From contig DGED01000072.1 in NCBI GenBank assembly GCA_002385755.1, positions 1-14,386 of the forward strand: a stretch of DNA of 14,386 nucleotides, given 5' to 3'. This stretch comes from Caryophanales bacterium UBA3935. GTDB lineage: Bacteria > Bacillota_I > Bacilli_A > ML615J-28 > CAG-698. Below are positions 13,976-14,386 of this stretch, piece after piece; position 1 is the stretch's first letter; the number at the start of each line of letters is the position of its first letter. Under the pieces are notes generated by a model. The model saw only the letters and a list, made by a program, of their open reading frames with translations. It ran no database searches and was not told the origin of the DNA. Position numbers and translations under genes: made by a program.

Positions 13976-14386
13976 TTATTTAAGTTCGATTAATTGGATC
14001 GCGACTTCCGAAGGATCAAGCGCTTCCTCAATGTCGACGTTGCGATGATCGGTCGTTAAAGTCCCCAAATTATATATAAGCTCGTTTCCTAAAACATTGC
14101 GATAAGTCCCGACGCCAAGGCCGACGCCGTATTGCGAGGCCATGATAAGCATGTCGCCATCCTCAAGATACGGTTTAAAGTACGACGCTTTCAAATTAAG
14201 CGCCCAGCCCCAGCCGCCGTCATTGACCGTCCAACCGTCTTCGGCGTTCCATTCGTGCGCCCAGCGGTCTACGAAGTACTTGACTTTGAATTCGGAATCA
14301 ACTACGGCCACATAACCGCCGCTGAAAACGACCGCGTCGTCATCAAGTTCCTTAATTCCTGCGGCGCCGTGGACGAGGACTAGCCC
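13976..14386 (-). CDS. C-terminal end of an unrecognised protein (5' end outside the window)
   Basis: The frame is open from the right edge and ends with TAA at 13978-13976, giving the last 136 residues of a longer protein. An in-frame GTG at 14311 is not a likely start, because coding sequence with the same character continues upstream (GLVLVHGAAGIKELDDDAVV, then FSGGY). The visible part is acidic and rich in aromatic residues, Gly and beta-prone segments (YFVDRWAHEWNAEDGWTVND, then GGWGWALNLK and GDMLIMASQYGVGLGVGTYR). This would suit an extracellular or surface beta-domain, but I do not recognise the family. Neither a membrane helix nor a sorting signal is seen at the C-terminus. It may belong to the same operon, separated from it by the hairpin. 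Confidence 0.75.
   Translation of the reverse strand, partial: GLVLVHGAAGIKELDDDAVVFSGGYVAVVDSEFKVKYFVDRWAHEWNAEDGWTVNDGGWGWALNLKASYFKPYLEDGDMLIMASQYGVGLGVGTYRNVLGNELIYNLGTLTTDHRNVDIEEALDPSEVAIQLIELK

Noticed and set aside
13938..13977. Rho-independent terminator on the plus strand (stem followed by T6)
   Set aside because: No plus-strand gene runs into it, and the T-run is about ten bases from the main stem. In the direction of the operon no U-run follows, so I list it only as a hairpin.
13979..14060. Promoter for the YesL-like gene upstream of the hairpin
   Set aside because: The AT-rich stretch offers loose -10-like sequences, but none has a -35 match at 16-18 bases.
1..14386. Mycoplasma-type code (TGA as Trp), suggested by the sugar-importer-rich gene content
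   Set aside because: The DUF5696 gene ends with TGA exactly at an ATGA junction, and none of the reading frames needs TGA to be read through.
1..14386. Mobile elements, tRNA or rRNA genes, CRISPR arrays
   Set aside because: No transposase or integrase gene, terminal inverted repeats, regularly spaced direct repeats or RNA gene structures were seen; nearly every base is in the minus-strand genes.

Overview
The window carries one tightly packed gene run, all on the minus strand, from a bacterium that is most likely an uncultured anaerobic member of the Bacillota. The indications are CUT1-type sugar ABC importers without a linked ATPase, YesL-like (DUF624), Yip1 and DUF5696 proteins beside them, and strong GGAGG-type ribosome binding sites. 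The genetic code looks standard, because TAA, TAG and TGA all end genes. Class or genus cannot be fixed from this window.

In transcription order (high to low coordinates) the layout is: the C-terminal end of an unrecognised protein (14386-13976); a 60-base gap with a strong hairpin; a YesL/DUF624-like membrane protein; a 958-residue membrane-anchored solute-binding protein with two predicted carbohydrate-binding-like domains (SBP-A); a MalF-type and a MalG-type permease (pair A); a secreted NHL-propeller/TPR protein with a C-terminal membrane anchor; a Yip1-family membrane protein; a large membrane-anchored DUF5696 protein that looks like a glycoside-hydrolase-type barrel; a second MalF-type permease with a 175-residue charged N-terminal extension and a second MalG-type permease (pair B); and a lipoprotein solute-binding protein (SBP-B) that runs off the left edge.

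Genes are joined by 1-11 base overlaps or gaps of 7-60 bases, so most are probably co-transcribed and several translationally coupled. There is no non-coding stretch longer than 60 bases. The only good internal promoter candidate lies directly in front of SBP-B.

Every complete protein encoded here is predicted to be in or outside the cytoplasmic membrane. No ATPase, regulator, kinase or soluble cytoplasmic enzyme is present. My reading (inference) is a dedicated envelope module for capturing, possibly trimming, and importing an oligosaccharide or glycan through two paired importers powered by an ATPase encoded elsewhere. The substrate cannot be read from the sequence.
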